Shown here piece by piece: positions 34,919 to 43,112 of a stretch of 55,177 nt of DNA. Position 1 is the stretch's first letter. Every line of letters starts with the position of its first letter. The DNA lies in NCBI GenBank assembly GCA_019113825.1, contig DXGR01000112.1:1-55177 (forward strand). Reading direction: 5' to 3'. The position numbers and the translations under genes are program-made. The stretch is from Candidatus Stackebrandtia excrementipullorum. GTDB taxonomy: Bacteria; Actinomycetota; Actinomycetes; Mycobacteriales; Micromonosporaceae. The notes under the pieces were generated by a model. The model had not been told where the DNA came from, ran no database searches, and saw only the letters and a program-made list of their open reading frames with translations.

Positions 34919-36355
34919 GTGACGATGAGCGCCTCGCCACCTGATCAGCCCCCGGTCACCACATACGAAGACGGGCAGCAACGCCCCACAGAACTTAAAC
35001 GTGCCATCGGTCCGGGACTGTTGCTGCTGTTCGTTGTCGGAGACGTCCTCGGCACCGGTATCTACGCCCTCACCGGCCAGGTTGCGGGCAAAGTCGGTGG
35101 CGCGCTGTGGATACCGTTCGCCGTTGCTTTCGCAGCGGCGTTTCTGACCGCCTTCAGCTACCTGGAATTGGTGGGCAAGTACCCTCGGGCTGCTGGGGCC
35201 GCGCTCTACACCCAAAAGGCGTTCGGGATTCATTTTCTGACGTTCATGGTCGCCTTCGCCGTCATGTCGTCGGGGTTGACGTCGGCGGGGTCGGCCGCCC
35301 GAGCCGCGGCCACCGATTACCTGCCCGAGGTTTTCACGTGGCTTCCCGACACCGAGACGGCGACGATCATCGTCGCCGCCGCCATGCTCGTCGTCTTCAC
35401 CGTCATCAACCTGCGTGGCGTCAGTGAATCTGTTTGGGTCAACGTAGTTTTCACTCTCATCGAACTTGGCGGTCTGTTCATCATCATCGTTGTCTCCGTC
35501 ATGGCGGTGATGGGGGGACAGGGCGACCCGTCACGGGTCATGTCCGTGGACACGGAGCCGGGCCAGTCCGCGTTTTTCGCCGTGGTGGCCGGAACCTCGC
35601 TGGCCTTTTTCGCGATGGTCGGTTTCGAGGACAGCGTGAACATGGCGGAGGAGACAACAAACCCGCGTATCTTCCCCAAAGCGATGCTGACGGGGATGGG
35701 GATAGCGGCGTCCATCTACGTGATCGTGGCGGTCCTGTCCTCGTGGCTGGCGCCGGTCGATGTCCTGTTGGGCGATGATCCCGACGCCCCCGGCGCGGGG
35801 GCGCTGCTACGGGTGCTTGAAATCGCCTCCCCCGGTTTTCCACTGTGGCTGTTCTCCGTCATCGGGGTTTTCGCCGTGTCGAACTCCGCGTTGATCAACA
35901 TGTTGATGGCCTCACGTCTGACCTATGGGATGGCCCGTGAAAACGTGATCCCAGGAGTTTTCGGACGTGTTCACCCGTTGCGTCGCACACCCTGGGTCGC
36001 GATAGTCTTCACTTCCGCCATCGCGATTTGTTTGACCAGCTACGCCAACGTCGCGCTGTTGGGCGGAACGACTTCGCTTCTGTTGTTGGCCGTTTTCACA
36101 GTTGTCAACGTCGCGGTTCTCGTCCTTCGCCGTAAACCGGTTCGGCATGAACATTTTCGAGCGCCGACGATCGTACCGATACTCGGTGTCGGGGTCAGCG
36201 CGTTTCTGGTCGGGCCGTGGTCGGGACGGGACCCCGAGGAGTATCGGATCGCCGGTGTGCTGCTGGTCGTCGGTGTTCTTCTATGGGTGCTCACCTATTT
36301 CGGGCACCACCGGCGTGGTCGGAGGAGCCCGGTGAGGTCGGGTCCGCCGTCATGA
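34919..36355 (+). CDS. APC-superfamily amino acid permease
   Basis: A 478-residue integral membrane transporter with about 12 hydrophobic helices. The first helix carries the substrate-binding break GDVLGTGIYALTGQVAGKVG, typical of the cationic amino acid transporter branch of the APC superfamily. FSYLELVGKYPRAAGAALY, the TM6-type FAMVGFEDSVNMAEETTNPR and SRLTYGMARENVIPGVF are also family features. The substrate cannot be named. GTG 34919 has GTGGGG upstream; ATG 34925 is an alternative. The last 65 bases overlap a convergent GNAT gene. A terminator separates it from hemQ. Confidence 0.9.
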   Translation: MTMSASPPDQPPVTTYEDGQQRPTELKRAIGPGLLLLFVVGDVLGTGIYALTGQVAGKVGGALWIPFAVAFAAAFLTAFSYLELVGKYPRAAGAALYTQKAFGIHFLTFMVAFAVMSSGLTSAGSAARAAATDYLPEVFTWLPDTETATIIVAAAMLVVFTVINLRGVSESVWVNVVFTLIELGGLFIIIVVSVMAVMGGQGDPSRVMSVDTEPGQSAFFAVVAGTSLAFFAMVGFEDSVNMAEETTNPRIFPKAMLTGMGIAASIYVIVAVLSSWLAPVDVLLGDDPDAPGAGALLRVLEIASPGFPLWLFSVIGVFAVSNSALINMLMASRLTYGMARENVIPGVFGRVHPLRRTPWVAIVFTSAIAICLTSYANVALLGGTTSLLLLAVFTVVNVAVLVLRRKPVRHEHFRAPTIVPILGVGVSAFLVGPWSGRDPEEYRIAGVLLVVGVLLWVLTYFGHHRRGRRSPVRSGPPS

Positions 36356-36791
36356 TTCCGGAGGAGGACCGACGCATGGCCACGTGGGGGATCCCGTCCT
36401 CCAAGAACTGCGCCCCGAACGGTTCGAAGCCGAACCGTCGATAGAACCCGACGACGTGGACCTGCGAGTTCAATGTCGTCGGCCGATCGCCGATCATCGA
36501 CACGGCGTGGCGCATCAGCCGGTCACCGACCCCTTGCCCACGTACCTGTACCACAGTGCAGACACGTCCGATGCGAACGTTCGTCGGGTGGTCCAGTACA
36601 CGCAGGTAACCGGTGATGTCGTCCCCTTGACCGGTCCACACGTGCCACGTACGCGGATTTTGGTCCAGATCGTCCAGCTCCGGGTACGGGCAGTTCTGTT
36701 CGACGACGAACACGTCGACGCGTAGTTTCAGCAGCGCGTACAAGGTGGCCGTGTCCAGCTCGTCGAACCGTTGTGCGAAAAGCGTGTTCAT
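36291..36791 (-). CDS. ElaA-like GNAT N-acetyltransferase
   Basis: A 166-residue GNAT protein of the ElaA group. It starts with the typical FAQRFDELDTATLYALLKLR, then VDVFVVEQNCPYPELDDLD. The acetyl-CoA loop is VVQVRGQGVGDRLMRHAV, and the core ends at FEPFGAQFLEDGIPHVAMRR. The family normally ends near this point; the 24-residue Ser/Gly-rich tail here is encoded antisense to the end of the permease gene. I start at ATG 36791; ATG 36800 is also in frame. The substrate is unknown. Confidence 0.85.
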   Translation of the reverse strand: MNTLFAQRFDELDTATLYALLKLRVDVFVVEQNCPYPELDDLDQNPRTWHVWTGQGDDITGYLRVLDHPTNVRIGRVCTVVQVRGQGVGDRLMRHAVSMIGDRPTTLNSQVHVVGFYRRFGFEPFGAQFLEDGIPHVAMRRSSSGIMTADPTSPGSSDHAGGARNR

Positions 36792-36840
36792 AACGAACAT
36801 TTCAGCACAGCCGCTTTTGTTCGTGCTCGAGAAAAGGTGC

Positions 36841-37224
36841 TTATGCCGGACGCAACGTCAAGCTGATCGAGTTGATGCAGTAGCGCTCGTCGGGAAGGTC
36901 CTTGGGCGCCAAGCCCTCTCCGCGGAACAGATGTCCCAGGTGGGATTCACAGGTGGCGCATCGCACTTCGGTGCGGACCATGCCGAGCGAACGATCATCG
37001 TGGAGGGTCACCGCGGCGTCTTTGGCGTCGGCGAACGACGGCCAGCCGCAGCCGGAGTGGTATTTGGTGTCGCTGGTGAAGAGTTCACCCCCGCAGGCAC
37101 GGCAGCAGTAGACGCCCACGGTCTCGGTATCGGTGTATTCGCCGGTGAACGCGGGCTCGGTGCCTCCCTGCCTGAGCACCTTGTACTCGGCGTCGGTGAG
37201 TTTGTCACGCCATTGGTCGGTCAC
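36841..37224 (-). CDS. msrB: Peptide-methionine (R)-S-oxide reductase
   Basis: Reduces methionine-R-sulfoxide in proteins, repairing oxidative damage. The 127-residue protein has two zinc CxxC pairs (Cys41/Cys44 in CCRACGGELF and Cys89/Cys92 in RCATCESHLGHLF), GCGWPSF with Cys59 and the nucleophilic Cys116 in ERYCINSISL. All are expected for a zinc-containing MsrB. The start is GTG 37224 with a GGTTGGGG stretch upstream. MsrB genes commonly follow hemQ in actinobacteria; here a permease and a GNAT lie between. Confidence 0.95.
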   Translation of the reverse strand: MTDQWRDKLTDAEYKVLRQGGTEPAFTGEYTDTETVGVYCCRACGGELFTSDTKYHSGCGWPSFADAKDAAVTLHDDRSLGMVRTEVRCATCESHLGHLFRGEGLAPKDLPDERYCINSISLTLRPA

Positions 37225-37390
37225 GCCCCAACCGTAGCTCGAGAGTATCGACGGCCGCCGCGCCGGGTGAAACGACGAACGGCGACGGCACGGAAAAGAC
37301 CAATGTGGTCATCATCACGTGTTGAATGTGCGACGATGATCGCGTGAGACGTTGCCGATGACGCCGGTTCCGACGCAGCGGAGGTGGGAG

Positions 37391-37903
37391 ATGCCCGGCG
37401 CGTTGCCCATTACCTATTACCTCACGCGGCGTCAAACTCTGACCGCGGCGCTACGCGTCGGCTTGATCGCAGCCGCGGTGACTTTGCCCGTGGCCGCGGT
37501 CATCGTGGTCGCCTTCGAGGTGTGGTCGGCGATGGCACTGCCTCCGGTGGTTTTCGTCGGTGCCACGCTTCTGACATGGCCTTTTGTCCGACGAGGCGGC
37601 ATACGCGTCGACGAGAGCGGTATACGTCCGCTGCGCAGAGCAGCCCGACGCCATCAGGTGTCGTGGCATCTGATCACCGATGTACGTGCCGAACGACGAG
37701 CGTCTCGAACGGTGCCGGTGGTCTACTTGAAGTCCGGACGCCATTGGCGGCTGGGAGTGCCCTACAGCGGAGTGATGTTGGGCGCCGATCCACGATTCGA
37801 CGAGAAGCTGTGCGTCATCCGCAACACGTGGGACACCTACCGGTTGTGGCGGAGGCCGCCGGTCACCGACGAGGACTACTCCAACACCTCCGTCGAAGGC
37901 TGA
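37391..37903 (+). CDS. PH-domain membrane protein
   Basis: A 170-residue protein with two membrane helices (about 19-45 and 48-68), then a bacterial pleckstrin-homology-like domain with GGIRVDESGIRPLRR, HQVSWHLITDVRAE and VPVVYLKSGRHWRLGVPY, and an acidic tail. This matches small actinobacterial PH-domain proteins of unknown role. ATG 37391 has GGAGG six bases upstream, deciding the start against an upstream TTG at 37352 and ATG at 37358. Its 3' end overlaps the convergent DUF3159 gene by 28 bp. Confidence 0.78.
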   Translation: MPGALPITYYLTRRQTLTAALRVGLIAAAVTLPVAAVIVVAFEVWSAMALPPVVFVGATLLTWPFVRRGGIRVDESGIRPLRRAARRHQVSWHLITDVRAERRASRTVPVVYLKSGRHWRLGVPYSGVMLGADPRFDEKLCVIRNTWDTYRLWRRPPVTDEDYSNTSVEG

Positions 37904-38544
37904 TCGGTCCGGGGATGTCTTATTCCCGGGTGGCCGTGCGGCAGCTGACGTTGAAAGACCCACCAACTGACCGCCAGACAGGCGGCGATCAGTGGCCACG
38001 TCATGGCGACTCGCGCCGCGGTGAGAGCACCGACTGCGCCGACCATCCACAGCGGTAGAAAAACGGCCAGGCGTAGTAGATATTGACAGACCCACACCCA
38101 GCTGGCGCGGCTGTAGGCGCGGACCAGCGCCCGGTCTTTGCGCCAACGGGTCTTCTGGCCCAAGACCGTGCCGACGACCACGCCCAACAGCGGCCAGCCG
38201 ACGGCGATACTGATGATCCAGGCGAGTGCACTGGCGCCGTTGCTCAACAGTTGGAGAAGGAAGAAGTCTTCACCGCGACCGGTGTACAACGCGATGAGGC
38301 CTGCAATGCAGACACCGGCCAGACCGATAAGCACCGAGCGAGGTTTGTCGCCGCGTCGCAGTCTCCAGACGGCGAGCAGCACGCTGACGACGACGGCCAC
38401 GATCACGCCGACGCCCACCGAACTGCTTGAGAGCCACCAACCGAGGCCGAACGCGACCGGGGGCAAGGTGGCGTCAAGGGCTCCCTTTTTGCCACCCAAC
38501 AAACTGGTCAGCGATTCAGGCCGACCTTCGTCGCGCACCATCAT
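37876..38544 (-). CDS. DUF3159 family integral membrane protein (copy 2)
   Basis: A 222-residue protein with about six hydrophobic helices, paralogous to the DUF3159 protein at 4499-5209. Shared points are the helix-loop WPLLGVVVGTVLGQ followed by the charged WRKDRALVRAYSRASW (WREDKALV in copy 1) and the same helix order. Its N-terminus (ESLTSLLGGKKGALDATLPP) is closer to the common DUF3159 pattern than that of copy 1. ATG 38544 has an AGGATG stretch upstream. A weak iron-box-like site lies 39-57 bases before the start. Function unknown. Confidence 0.8.
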   Translation of the reverse strand: MMVRDEGRPESLTSLLGGKKGALDATLPPVAFGLGWWLSSSSVGVGVIVAVVVSVLLAVWRLRRGDKPRSVLIGLAGVCIAGLIALYTGRGEDFFLLQLLSNGASALAWIISIAVGWPLLGVVVGTVLGQKTRWRKDRALVRAYSRASWVWVCQYLLRLAVFLPLWMVGAVGALTAARVAMTWPLIAACLAVSWWVFQRQLPHGHPGIRHPRTDQPSTEVLE

Positions 38545-38582
38545 CGGTTCATCCTGGGTCGACTCCTTGGCTGGTGAGATGC

Positions 38583-38601
38583 TTAGGGAAGCCTAACGTG
38601 C
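38583..38601 (-). promoter_or_regulatory. Weak DtxR/IdeR-like box upstream of DUF3159 copy 2
   Basis: The minus strand reads GCACGTTAGGCTTCCCTAA, 14 of 19 matches to TTAGGTTAGGCTAACCTAA with the inner TTAGGCT and outer CCTAA kept. It lies 39 bases upstream of the DUF3159 start, a typical repressor position. Confidence 0.45.
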
Positions 38602-38702
38602 CGGTTGGTGTGGATCGGTCCCGGCGGGGCTGCTAGGTTGCCGAGGCGGACAACAAGCGGCCCGCCTTTCGCCCGCCGGGCCGGGATGGCAGTATGCGCT
38701 AG

Positions 38703-39713
38703 ATGCTGGGTACGAAACGGTTGACGGAGCAACAGCTGACCGAACTGTTGCGTCGACTCCAGCGTGTCGAATTCGGCAAATGGGGCAAAGGGGATATTAC
38801 TCGCGCCATCGGCGCGTTGCAGTGGGAACTGCAGCACGGTGAGATCGACGTCGGCATGTGGAGAGCCGATACCGGTTATGAGACCGGCGCTGCCATTATC
38901 GACCGAATTCCACCGCACGCGAACATCGCCAGTGGCGCCGAGTTCTACGCGATCGAACTCATGGTGCTCCGATCGGCGGTCCGCGGCGAGGCGGGGGAGA
39001 ACCACCGAACCATCGTCTTCCGTGAAGTCCTGCGGATCATGCTCAACGAATTCGGTCCGCCCGACGTGCGCGGCGGCGACGGCGGTCCCTGGGCACGGTG
39101 GCGTGATCCGGTTCTGACGGTGGAACTGCATCTACGACGCTTTCACGGTGGTGTGAGCCTTCGCCTTCTCGCCACCGAGGCGATCGAACAGATGGAGGCC
39201 AGCGCAATACGTCGTGGTGACGTCTCCGGTTGGACCGCGTACTCGAAGCGTCCCGACCTTCCTTTGGAGCCTGCGGTCAGCGACGTCGGTGAGTTCACGG
39301 CACGTTTGTCCGGTGTCTTGATGGACCTCGCCGGCGACGTACCGGTGCTCGACACCGAAGGCACCGTCATTCTGAGGACCAGCGACTGGTCGGCTCGTTA
39401 TGTCCTTGCCGCCGTAGACGGTGGCGTGCGCGTGGAAGCCTCCAACGCGGTGAAGGGAGTACACCGCGACGGTCTCTCCTACCTCGCCGGCCTGGGCTAC
39501 CAGAAGCCCAACGGCCGTGTCCCCAACTGGGCACGTCTCTTCGACGACGGTGGCCGCGAATCGACGTCGTTGGCGGCGCGAATGATGGTAGACGCCTTGC
39601 GCGCCTACGGAATCGATGACCTTTTCGACATCGTCTACGACGCCTTCACTGCGGATGGTGAACGGATGTATCTTCCCGTGCTCGGTGTTGCCAGCGCCGA
39701 CTCGATGGGTTGA
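38703..39713 (+). CDS. Unrecognised two-domain cytoplasmic protein (possibly DUF6301/TY-Chap-like)
   Basis: A 336-residue soluble protein with no signal peptide or membrane helix. I do not recognise it firmly. Residues about 1-170 form one alpha/beta domain (TEQQLTELLRRLQRVEFGKW, VFREVLRIMLNEFGPPDVRG, WRDPVLTVELHLRRFHGGVS). Residues about 185-336 form a second (TARLSGVLMDLAGDVPVLD, VLAAVDGGVRVEASN, LAARMMVDALRAYGIDDLFD). The first domain recalls the DUF6301/TY-Chap families of actinobacteria, which look like secretion-chaperone folds, but this is a weak impression. The ATG at 38703 lacks a strong ribosome-binding site. A good terminator follows. Confidence 0.7.
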   Translation: MLGTKRLTEQQLTELLRRLQRVEFGKWGKGDITRAIGALQWELQHGEIDVGMWRADTGYETGAAIIDRIPPHANIASGAEFYAIELMVLRSAVRGEAGENHRTIVFREVLRIMLNEFGPPDVRGGDGGPWARWRDPVLTVELHLRRFHGGVSLRLLATEAIEQMEASAIRRGDVSGWTAYSKRPDLPLEPAVSDVGEFTARLSGVLMDLAGDVPVLDTEGTVILRTSDWSARYVLAAVDGGVRVEASNAVKGVHRDGLSYLAGLGYQKPNGRVPNWARLFDDGGRESTSLAARMMVDALRAYGIDDLFDIVYDAFTADGERMYLPVLGVASADSMG

Positions 39714-39724
39714 GGCGCCGAGTC

Positions 39725-39756
39725 GATCTCACGTCGGGCGGACCGACGTGAAGATC
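39725..39756. terminator. Bidirectional terminator between convergent genes
   Basis: CACGTCGG (39730-39737) and CCGACGTG (39743-39750) form an 8-bp stem with a 5-base loop, extended by GATCT/AGATC outside a one-base bulge. It ends one base before the stop of the NurA-like gene. Confidence 0.78.
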
Positions 39757-40680
39757 TCATCTGCTGCGCAGATTACGTAGTAGAAGACGTGGATCACCCA
39801 ACTTCGCCCGCAACATGCGCTCAAGTCCCGCGATGGGTGTGAGGTTCTGGGGCGCGCGAGGGTCCTTGTGCGCCGACGAGGCCAACCCGGGCAGGACCAC
39901 AGTCGAGGTGTCGGCCAGACGCACAACCTCGTCGATGGCAAGGTCCTCGGTTGACGGAGCCTCCAACCGTGCTACCCCGCCCCAGGCACCCGAACCACCG
40001 GGCAGACGGAGATACCAGCTGTGGCGGCGCCAGTTAGTGCCGATTTCAAACACCGGAGTACGTTGTCCCGGCTCCAAACGGTGGACCACATCGGCTTGGA
40101 GACCGCTGAGATAACGGCGGTGATGTGACTTGACGAAACCCACCGCACGCGGAAGATGCGCGCGATGCCGTAGCGCACCGTCGATGACGAGCAGGTCGTC
40201 CTCTGTCGGATCGGCTTCGCCGGCGACGTCGATCTCCAACCGTGTGAGACGTTCCTGTACCGCGTTGACCAGGTCGTTCGGTTCGGTGGTGTGCACACGT
40301 CGAGCCCGATACGAGACGGTCAAACCGGCGGACAGATCCTGTTGCGCGGCTGCACTGAACAGGCCCCGCTCGACGCGGCTGGCGGCGATGGCGGCACTGC
40401 GGGAGTGCGCCGCGAGATCGCATACGACGACCCCGGCGGCATAGGAGGCGCACAGTCCAGGCGACGGTTGCCCGTCGACGTCGATGTCGACTCGCGCGTC
40501 AAGCCGCCGGACCCCGTCCACCAACAAGACGCGAGAAGGCGGCGGGACCGTCGCTTTCATTGGCCGCCATTCTCCGGAGTCGACTTCGACATCGAGGTTC
40601 AGACGGGTTTTATTCGGGTCGGTGATTCGGTCCGAGCTCTCGGAGTATCCCGGGTCCCATGCGCTGACGGTGACCTTCAT
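39757..40680 (-). CDS. NurA-like nuclease of the HerA-SbcCD operon
   Basis: A 307-residue protein, last of the operon. It has two strand-end DG motifs placed like those of NurA 5'-3' nucleases: Asp55 in VLLVDGVRRLDARVDI and Asp167 in DDLLVIDGALRH. The second is followed by RAVGFVKSHHRRYLS, a Lys/Arg-rich strand also typical of NurA. The C-terminus has His271 in AHKDPRAPQNLTPIAGLERM and RAKLGDPRLLLRNL. The first motif has Val in place of the common Ser. NurA pairs with HerA in archaea to resect DNA ends. ATG 40680 shares its A with the sbcC stop (TGATG), so translation is coupled. Confidence 0.72.
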   Translation of the reverse strand: MKVTVSAWDPGYSESSDRITDPNKTRLNLDVEVDSGEWRPMKATVPPPSRVLLVDGVRRLDARVDIDVDGQPSPGLCASYAAGVVVCDLAAHSRSAAIAASRVERGLFSAAAQQDLSAGLTVSYRARRVHTTEPNDLVNAVQERLTRLEIDVAGEADPTEDDLLVIDGALRHRAHLPRAVGFVKSHHRRYLSGLQADVVHRLEPGQRTPVFEIGTNWRRHSWYLRLPGGSGAWGGVARLEAPSTEDLAIDEVVRLADTSTVVLPGLASSAHKDPRAPQNLTPIAGLERMLRAKLGDPRLLLRNLRSR

Positions 40681-43112
40681 CAAACGTTCACCCGCTCCAC
40701 ATGAGAACCCGATGCGTTTTTCGACACCTCGTACCGGACCGGGATGCGCTCGGCCAGACCCGCCACATGCGTCACGACACCGACCATGCGGGTTCCCGAC
40801 GTGGCCAGGTTTTCCAGATTCGCCGCGACCTGGTCGAGTGTGGCCGCGTCAAGAGTGCCGAATCCCTCGTCCAACAGGATCGCCTCCAGGCAGGCGCCCT
40901 GGGAGGACATTCCGGCCAGTTGATCCGACATGGCCAAAGCCAGTGACAGCGCTGCGGCGAAAGTCTCGCCACCCGACAACGTTTTGACCGGACGCGTCAA
41001 GTCCGCGTCGTGATGGTCGACGACGTAAAACTCGTCGTCGTGAGAGATCAGGTCGTACTGGCCGTCGGTGAGTTTGGACAGGATGGCCGACGCCCCCTCG
41101 ACGAGTTCATCGATCGCCTCCGACAGGAGCCAGTTGATGAATCGTCGTGCGCCGAGATGTTGGTGAAGGTGTTTGGCGACTTCGGTGCGTTCGGCCTGCA
41201 CCGATCGTTGTCTCGACAGTTCGATGTGTTGCGCCCGCGCCTGCTTCAGGCGATCCCTTTCAGACTTTGCCTCGTGGCGGGCGGCCGCGACGGTTTCTGC
41301 AAAGTCACTGGTCGCGTCGCCGGTGACCAGGGGCACGCCGGCCTCCGCCAGCAACGCGGTGAGCTCATGACGAACGGCGCGCGTCTTGTCGTCCAACTCG
41401 TCGCGGACCTGCAACTGTTCGGCCCGCCGGGTCTTCCGCACCTTAAGCTCGCGGGCGGCCCACTGCGCCAGATCGTGCCACGCGGTCTTCAGATCCCCAC
41501 GATCGGCCGGAGGCGGAGCCAGGCGAGCCACCCGGTCACGATGGTGGTCGAACCGTTGCCACTCCGACCGCAGCCGATCCTGGACGTTTTGGTGAGACTT
41601 CTCGGCGCGACGCAAATCTTCACGTGCCGTCCGTACCGCCGTCGATGCCTCCGACAGCCGTGCCTTGCGGTGCTCGGCTTCGGCACGTCGCCGGTGCAGT
41701 TCCTCCTCCGGCGGGGCGTCCTTCAGCCGTTGCGACACCTCCTCTTGCATGGCGGTGACCTCGTCCAGCCGTGCCCGGTAGCGGGCCAGCGCCTCCTGGG
41801 CTTGCGAGAGACGTTTCTCGGCGTCGGCCATGGCACGTCGTGCTGTCGCTTCGAGCTTCTGTGCTTCGGCCACACCGGCATCGTGGTCCGTGACCACGTT
41901 TTCGGGGATCGACTGTCGGCACACCGGGCAGGCGTCTCCGGGAACCAAACCGTGCCGCAACGATGCGGCCACGTCGTTCTCCTTGGCCGCGTGTACGGCT
42001 TCTTGAGCCGCCACCAAGGCGGCCGCTGCGGCGTCGCGTTCGCTTTGGGCTTCGTCGCGGCGTTGTTGGGCTTCGACGGTCAACGGGCGACCCTTGGCCA
42101 GGCTCTCGTTGAGCTTGGTGGCGCTGGCGTGATCTGCCAGAAGCTGCTCGATCAAACCGAGGTCGGTATCGCCGATTTGAGTCCGCAGCTGTTCCTCGGT
42201 CTCCTCCCGTGCCGTAACCGCCTGCTTGGCCTGTGTCACCGCCTGCGACGCCTCCGCCAACTCGTCGGTGAGAGAGTCGGCATCGGAGGGTTTGCGGATG
42301 TAGGTCAGCAGCGAGTGCTCCTCGTCGACGACCTTCAGGGTCGCTGCGGCCTCTTCGGACGCTCGTGCCAGTTCCTCCAGTCGTGGCACCGTTCGGCGAA
42401 CCGATGTATCGAGTTCGGCCAACTGCGTGATCCGACGGGAAGCCGCCTCCAGGTCCTCATCGCCAACCGGAGTCAACTGAGCCAGCTGCGATTCGATGTG
42501 GCTCAACACGGCCTCGGCGTTACGCCGCTCCTCTCCGGCTGCCGATTGAATATCCCCGTAGATTGTGTGACCCAACAGGTTTTCGAGGATCTTGCGTCGT
42601 TCGGCCGCGCCTGCGTGCAGAAAGTCCGCGAACGCTCCCTGTGGAAGCAGCACACATTTCGTGAACTGTTCGAACGGTAGACCCACGATGTGTTCGACCT
42701 GTTCGGTCACAGCCTTGGCGGAACCGGCCAACGACGTGCCGATCAGGCCGGTCACGTCGGTCAAGGTCGAGGCGTCAACGTCCGACGCCAGCCTCTCCAA
42801 CGCCGCACTGGCCGTGGTGACCCTTCCCTTCGCGCCTCGGCGCACGACACGAGTCGCGACGTAGACGCGGTCGGCGGCGGCGAAGACCAGTTGGACCTTG
42901 CCCGTCGTCGCCGAGGGTGCCAATGCGTATTCGATGCCCTGTCCCCACCGGGGTGCTCGGCCGTATAGGGCGAAACAGATCGCATCCATGACCGTCGACT
43001 TGCCGGCGCCGGTGGGGCCCACGAGGGCGAAGAAGTCGGCCCCACCGAAATCGACGGTGGTGCGTTGCGAGAAGGTGCCGAAGCCCTCCATCTCCAGACG
43101 CAACGGGCGCAT
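40680..43112 (-). CDS. sbcC: SbcC/Rad50-type SMC-like ATPase
   Basis: The ATPase subunit of the SbcCD nuclease, which opens hairpins and processes double-strand ends. The 810-residue protein has Walker A ALVGPTGAGKST (about 30-40), a Q-loop region LLPQGAFADFLHAG, long coiled coils (about 190-390 and 400-640), the zinc hook CPVC (Cys395, Cys398) at the middle, the signature KTLSGGETFAAALSLALA and Walker B CLEAILLDEGFGTLDAATLD. It is shorter than E. coli SbcC (about 1050), mainly in the coiled coils, as is common in actinobacteria. ATG 43112 shares its A with the sbcD stop (TGATG). Confidence 0.94.
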   Translation of the reverse strand: MRPLRLEMEGFGTFSQRTTVDFGGADFFALVGPTGAGKSTVMDAICFALYGRAPRWGQGIEYALAPSATTGKVQLVFAAADRVYVATRVVRRGAKGRVTTASAALERLASDVDASTLTDVTGLIGTSLAGSAKAVTEQVEHIVGLPFEQFTKCVLLPQGAFADFLHAGAAERRKILENLLGHTIYGDIQSAAGEERRNAEAVLSHIESQLAQLTPVGDEDLEAASRRITQLAELDTSVRRTVPRLEELARASEEAAATLKVVDEEHSLLTYIRKPSDADSLTDELAEASQAVTQAKQAVTAREETEEQLRTQIGDTDLGLIEQLLADHASATKLNESLAKGRPLTVEAQQRRDEAQSERDAAAAALVAAQEAVHAAKENDVAASLRHGLVPGDACPVCRQSIPENVVTDHDAGVAEAQKLEATARRAMADAEKRLSQAQEALARYRARLDEVTAMQEEVSQRLKDAPPEEELHRRRAEAEHRKARLSEASTAVRTAREDLRRAEKSHQNVQDRLRSEWQRFDHHRDRVARLAPPPADRGDLKTAWHDLAQWAARELKVRKTRRAEQLQVRDELDDKTRAVRHELTALLAEAGVPLVTGDATSDFAETVAAARHEAKSERDRLKQARAQHIELSRQRSVQAERTEVAKHLHQHLGARRFINWLLSEAIDELVEGASAILSKLTDGQYDLISHDDEFYVVDHHDADLTRPVKTLSGGETFAAALSLALAMSDQLAGMSSQGACLEAILLDEGFGTLDAATLDQVAANLENLATSGTRMVGVVTHVAGLAERIPVRYEVSKNASGSHVERVNV

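Noticed and set aside
41010-42680. 556-codon rightward frame
   Set aside because: Antisense shadow of sbcC; sbcC shows all Rad50 motifs in the other strand.
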